Position numbers and translations under genes: made by a program | Part shown: piece after piece, positions 60,945 through 64,000 of the stretch | How the letters are laid out: each line of letters begins with the position of its first letter | Numbering within the stretch: position 1 is the stretch's first letter | Virus record (IMG/VR): IMGVR_UViG_3300013014_000020 | Coordinates: 1-64,000 of that record | Strand: one strand, 5' to 3' | DNA: 64,000 nucleotides | From: a virus | Notes under the pieces: model-generated | The model's database searches: none | Told to the model about the DNA's origin: nothing | The model's input: only the letters and a program-made list of their open reading frames with translations

Positions 60945-63900
60945 TTATACATCATCAAACGACGCACCAGTTGGTGTAATGTAGAATGTAATATCAATAA
61001 ATTCTAAAGATTTTGTAGGTTTAATATAGATTTTACCAACCATTTGGTTTTTATCTAAGTCTTCGGTATCATTTGATACTGTTACTCGGAAATCATATAA
61101 ACCTCTATCTCTTCTTATTGAATCTAAAATTGGGTTAACCGCATTCAAGAAGTCTTGTCTTACTTGTTGGTCATTTTGGTCAAACAACAATCTTACAGAA
61201 ACAGCAGAAATTAATTTTCTTGCTTGTAATAACAATCTTCTTACGTTGATTCTATCAAGGGCTGATTCTCTTACTTGAAGTGTTTTATTACCCCAAATTA
61301 CAGTACCTACGTCAGCAAATGTTGCGATTGGGTTAATTCTACCAAGATAAAGAACGTCTCTATCTTCTTGTGTTAACTTCTTACGAGCTTTAATTGAATT
61401 TACAATACCACGAGTATAACCCGCTGCCGCAAACCAAGGGAATGCAATATTATCAGTAAGTGCCAAGTTTCTTGTAACTTCAGCAGTTGCTGGAATATAG
61501 ATTTGTGTATTGTTTACACTATCTCTTGTTAACACCCAAGGATAATATGTTGCAGTATAGTTAGAGTCAATACCTGTTTCTTCTAACAAATCAACAGCTT
61601 CTTGTGGGTAGATAAAGTTATCACCTTCAGTTGTTGTTGCAACAAACATATTGTAATCCGGCATTGTTGTAATATAAAGTGAATCCGCTCTTTCATTTTC
61701 AACCATATCGATTGTTGTTTCAACAAGATTACTATTGTTATACAAATCAATACCTGGTGTTGTTAATATATTGATATTTACAGCTTCTGGGTTGGCAAAT
61801 GTTCTAATACCTAATAAGTAAGCGTAGTAATCTGTATTACCATATTCAACACTTCCATCACCGATTGCAATTTGTTTAAACAATCCATTTCCTTTACCTT
61901 TAGGGTATCTTAAAGATGAACAAGCACCATTTAAGAATCCTGTTCTACCTAAAGTATATTTATCAGCATTTGTTCTGTATTCTCTATAGATATCCCAACC
62001 ATCAAATCCACCATAAACCATTACTGTGAATTTTCTAGCGTTTAATCTGTAGTAAGGATCAGTTGGGTCCGTAGGTTCCGAAGAAAACGTAGCGTCACCA
62101 ACTTCAAAAGCTGAAGTACCACTTGAAGCAAAAGCTCCGGAAATTGTAATACCACTTGCAAGTTCGTCCATATGGAAACCTTTAGTTTTGAAATCCCACT
62201 CAAATGGTTCACCAGAACATAAGTTAAATGGTTTTCTTTTTCCTTTATATTGGAAGAAATCTGTATCGACACCCCAGTAAGAACCTAAACCTAAGTATGT
62301 TCTTCTAACGTTGTCTCCACCACTTGTGAACGCATCATCACCACCATTGGATAAACCAAAAGGAGGGTTAAATACTAATTCACCTGGTAAGAAATATTTA
62401 GTTTTATAAACTGGGAATGGTGATCTTCCACCTGGATATTCTCTGAATGTATAACCTTCAAAACCACAAGGGATTGAATCTATTGGTGCGTCTTCATTAA
62501 TTTCAACAAGGACGTATCTAGACTTTAATTCATATTCACCATCTAATGTACCAATTTTTTTAGCAATAAAGTTATTTTCTTGTGGGTTCATTGAACAGTT
62601 AGTGAATTTTTCCAATACAACTGGGTTAGAATCACTATCAAAATAATCTCTAATTAAAACTGTAAACGTTTCATTGTTAAATGATAAGTCAGCTAATGAA
62701 ATTTTCACTTCGGTGTTTGCACTATTACCGTCCGAAATTGTATAGAATTTAAATAAGTTATAAACCTTTGTACCTCTTAATTCTGATACAACCCAAGGTG
62801 TGCTTGGTGATTGGAATTTTTCTAAAAAGTAACCAATACTATTTAAGTCATTACTTTGAGCACCTTCACTAGTAACTAATTCAGCACTTAAACCTCTTAT
62901 ATAACCTTTGCTCCACGCATAATTAAGTAAATTTAAATACGATTCTTCGACCATTAATGGAACTTGAGTTCTTGGTTTTTCAAAATTACCACGACCAAAT
63001 ACTTTATTAATGTTTTTAGCATCACTATTAGATAATGAAACTTCAAAATCAAATTCTTTACCGTCGTAGTTAGTAATACCAACACTAAATGGTAAAAATG
63101 GATTTTTAAGTACACCACTATACTGACCAGTCATATCTATTGTAACATCTGTAATACCAGTAACTTCATAGATTGGATTTGTTCCATCTGAATAAGGTGA
63201 ATTACCTCTTGATCTCAATGTTGTTACAACTAAATCATCGTATTCAGTAAATGAACTTCCAGTGTAATAATAAATCACACCCACAACAGAACCTGTAAAA
63301 CACACATTTGGTATTGGTGGTACTGTTGTTGTAGTTGTTACTGGTAAAATTGGGTCGCAAATAAATTGTATAGTAATTGTAACATCATTAGGATCTAATT
63401 CGATAGGATCACTAGATACTAAATTACTTACTGAACCAGTACCAGCTAATCTTTGATAATCGTCGTTAGGGAAACTAACAATAGTACAACCACTAACCTC
63501 ACCGGCTTCAATTGTTACAGAATCACTAATTAATATTGGTAACCCACTTGTAACGTTTATTGTTGTATCAAATGATAATGTTACATCATTTGTAACTGGT
63601 AGTGTTGAAGATAAACAAAATTGAACGACAATTGAACCTGGTGCAACACTTACAACTAAATTATAAGGACCAAAATTTCCAGTCGTTGTTGTCGTTGTTA
63701 TCATATACGGAATGAATGGATTTTGTAAACTTGTATATGTGTTTGTTTGAACAAGGTTATCAACCGATGAAAAGAATGAAAACCCTGAATATAAACTATT
63801 TCCAGCATTTTGAAACAATGCATAATACCAAGAATCGTTTTGTGGTGAAGTTGGGTCTGAATTTTCAAAAACAACATTATCAACCGCAAATACATTTGTT

Positions 63901-64000
63901 TCCGCAGTGTAACCACCACCATATAAAGTATTATAATCTGCTTGTGGTATTGAACCAAAATATCTTATAAAATTATTTTGTGCGGCAGTTGGATTACTAC
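60945..64000 (-). CDS. tail sheath protein, 5'-truncated by the window edge
   Basis: The frame is open from the stop at 60945 to the right edge, so the N-terminus lies outside; a TTG at 63818 (MFQNAGN...) is internal, since SWYYALFQNAG reads through it. The C-terminal 400 residues match contractile sheath proteins: DNIAFPWFAAAGYTRGIV, GTVIWGNKTLQ, ALDRINVRRLLLQARK, then FDQNDQQVRQDFLNAV and IRRDRGLYDFRVTVS. The visible N-terminal half carries inserted beta modules flanked by Thr runs (DNA about 63681-63704 and 63320-63341), including a Calx-beta/Ig-like Val-rich domain. The core sheath is ordinary; the Thr-linked insert is unusual and would project from the tail surface. More than 1018 residues in total. 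Confidence 0.9.
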   Translation of the reverse strand, partial: SNPTAAQNNFIRYFGSIPQADYNTLYGGGYTAETNVFAVDNVVFENSDPTSPQNDSWYYALFQNAGNSLYSGFSFFSSVDNLVQTNTYTSLQNPFIPYMITTTTTTGNFGPYNLVVSVAPGSIVVQFCLSSTLPVTNDVTLSFDTTINVTSGLPILISDSVTIEAGEVSGCTIVSFPNDDYQRLAGTGSVSNLVSSDPIELDPNDVTITIQFICDPILPVTTTTTVPPIPNVCFTGSVVGVIYYYTGSSFTEYDDLVVTTLRSRGNSPYSDGTNPIYEVTGITDVTIDMTGQYSGVLKNPFLPFSVGITNYDGKEFDFEVSLSNSDAKNINKVFGRGNFEKPRTQVPLMVEESYLNLLNYAWSKGYIRGLSAELVTSEGAQSNDLNSIGYFLEKFQSPSTPWVVSELRGTKVYNLFKFYTISDGNSANTEVKISLADLSFNNETFTVLIRDYFDSDSNPVVLEKFTNCSMNPQENNFIAKKIGTLDGEYELKSRYVLVEINEDAPIDSIPCGFEGYTFREYPGGRSPFPVYKTKYFLPGELVFNPPFGLSNGGDDAFTSGGDNVRRTYLGLGSYWGVDTDFFQYKGKRKPFNLCSGEPFEWDFKTKGFHMDELASGITISGAFASSGTSAFEVGDATFSSEPTDPTDPYYRLNARKFTVMVYGGFDGWDIYREYRTNADKYTLGRTGFLNGACSSLRYPKGKGNGLFKQIAIGDGSVEYGNTDYYAYLLGIRTFANPEAVNINILTTPGIDLYNNSNLVETTIDMVENERADSLYITTMPDYNMFVATTTEGDNFIYPQEAVDLLEETGIDSNYTATYYPWVLTRDSVNNTQIYIPATAEVTRNLALTDNIAFPWFAAAGYTRGIVNSIKARKKLTQEDRDVLYLGRINPIATFADVGTVIWGNKTLQVRESALDRINVRRLLLQARKLISAVSVRLLFDQNDQQVRQDFLNAVNPILDSIRRDRGLYDFRVTVSNDTEDLDKNQMVGKIYIKPTKSLEFIDITFYITPTGASFDDV
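63320..63341 (-). repeat. threonine tract in the tail sheath gene
   Basis: Encodes a run of five or more Thr residues followed by Val-Pro-Pro, ending the inserted beta module of the sheath. A similar tract at 63681-63704 begins it. Confidence 0.7.

Noticed and set aside
63816-63818. TTG at 63818 as the start of the sheath gene.
   Set aside because: The frame remains open and protein-like up to the window edge, so the gene is truncated by the edge.

Overview
This window is part of the genome of a large contractile-tailed phage of the broad T4-like (far-T4) type. Its host is most likely a member of the Bacteroidota (Flavobacteriia-like). The DNA is AT-rich and densely packed. Almost every gene lies on the minus strand, with 1-14 bp overlaps or very short gaps. 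The host guess rests on SprB-type repeats (known from gliding adhesins of Bacteroidota), a DUF5522-type protein, carboxypeptidase-regulatory-like and PKD modules, and one promoter whose -7 region fits the TAnnTTTG element of that phylum. No tRNA, integrase, transposase, CRISPR array or reverse transcriptase was seen. No gene-free stretch exceeds 300 bases; the longest is about 141 bases (59901-60041) and holds only AT-rich promoter-like sequence.

Layout, left to right (transcription runs right to left unless stated). 32-5016 is a replication/recombination operon: unknown leader gene, DnaG/gp61-like primase, PD-(D/E)XK nuclease, zinc ribbon, small genes, gp47/SbcD-like phosphoesterase, coiled-coil protein, DUF1360-like membrane protein. 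5106-6403 is a two-gene cassette on the plus strand encoding Thr-linker, Cys-rich proteins; a strong hairpin separates it from a RuvC-like resolvase (6487-7095). 7145-17200 is an adhesin/fibre region: Cys-rich domains on poly-Thr or Pro-Thr strings, SprB-like repeats, YadA-like head repeats with a C1q-like tip, and an embedded glycosyltransferase. 17197-33211 holds baseplate and tail-periphery genes, including a 1873-residue protein with central membrane segments, gp6-like and gp25-like wedges. 33262-34297 holds small accessory genes.

34384-42741 is a second replication block: HNH endonuclease, class II ribonucleotide reductase, DnaB-like helicase, FEN/RNase H-like nuclease, C5-cytosine methyltransferase, UvsX/RecA-like recombinase and gp32-like SSB. 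42838-64000 is the tail module: low-complexity protein, giant baseplate-hub protein (2326 aa), LysM protein, giant OmpA-domain protein (1737 aa), tape measure, gp26-like (T4 baseplate family) protein with an out-of-frame overlapping ORF, tail tube, HAD phosphatase-like protein, and a tail sheath that runs off the right edge.

How it fits together: the two replication blocks supply primase, helicase, SSB, recombinase, nucleases and dNTPs. The tail module builds a T4-sized contractile tail. The adhesin region decorates its tip, perhaps after glycosylation by the embedded transferase. Two promoter classes are proposed: sigma70-like boxes with 17-base spacers before primase, SSB and the leader gene, and a recurring TATTTAT(n)AATA element before many structural genes. 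The most notable unexplained features are the frame-shifted ORF before the tape measure, the mucin-like adhesin system with its glycosyltransferase, and the inverted adhesin cassette. Terminase, portal and capsid genes are not in the window and presumably lie outside it.
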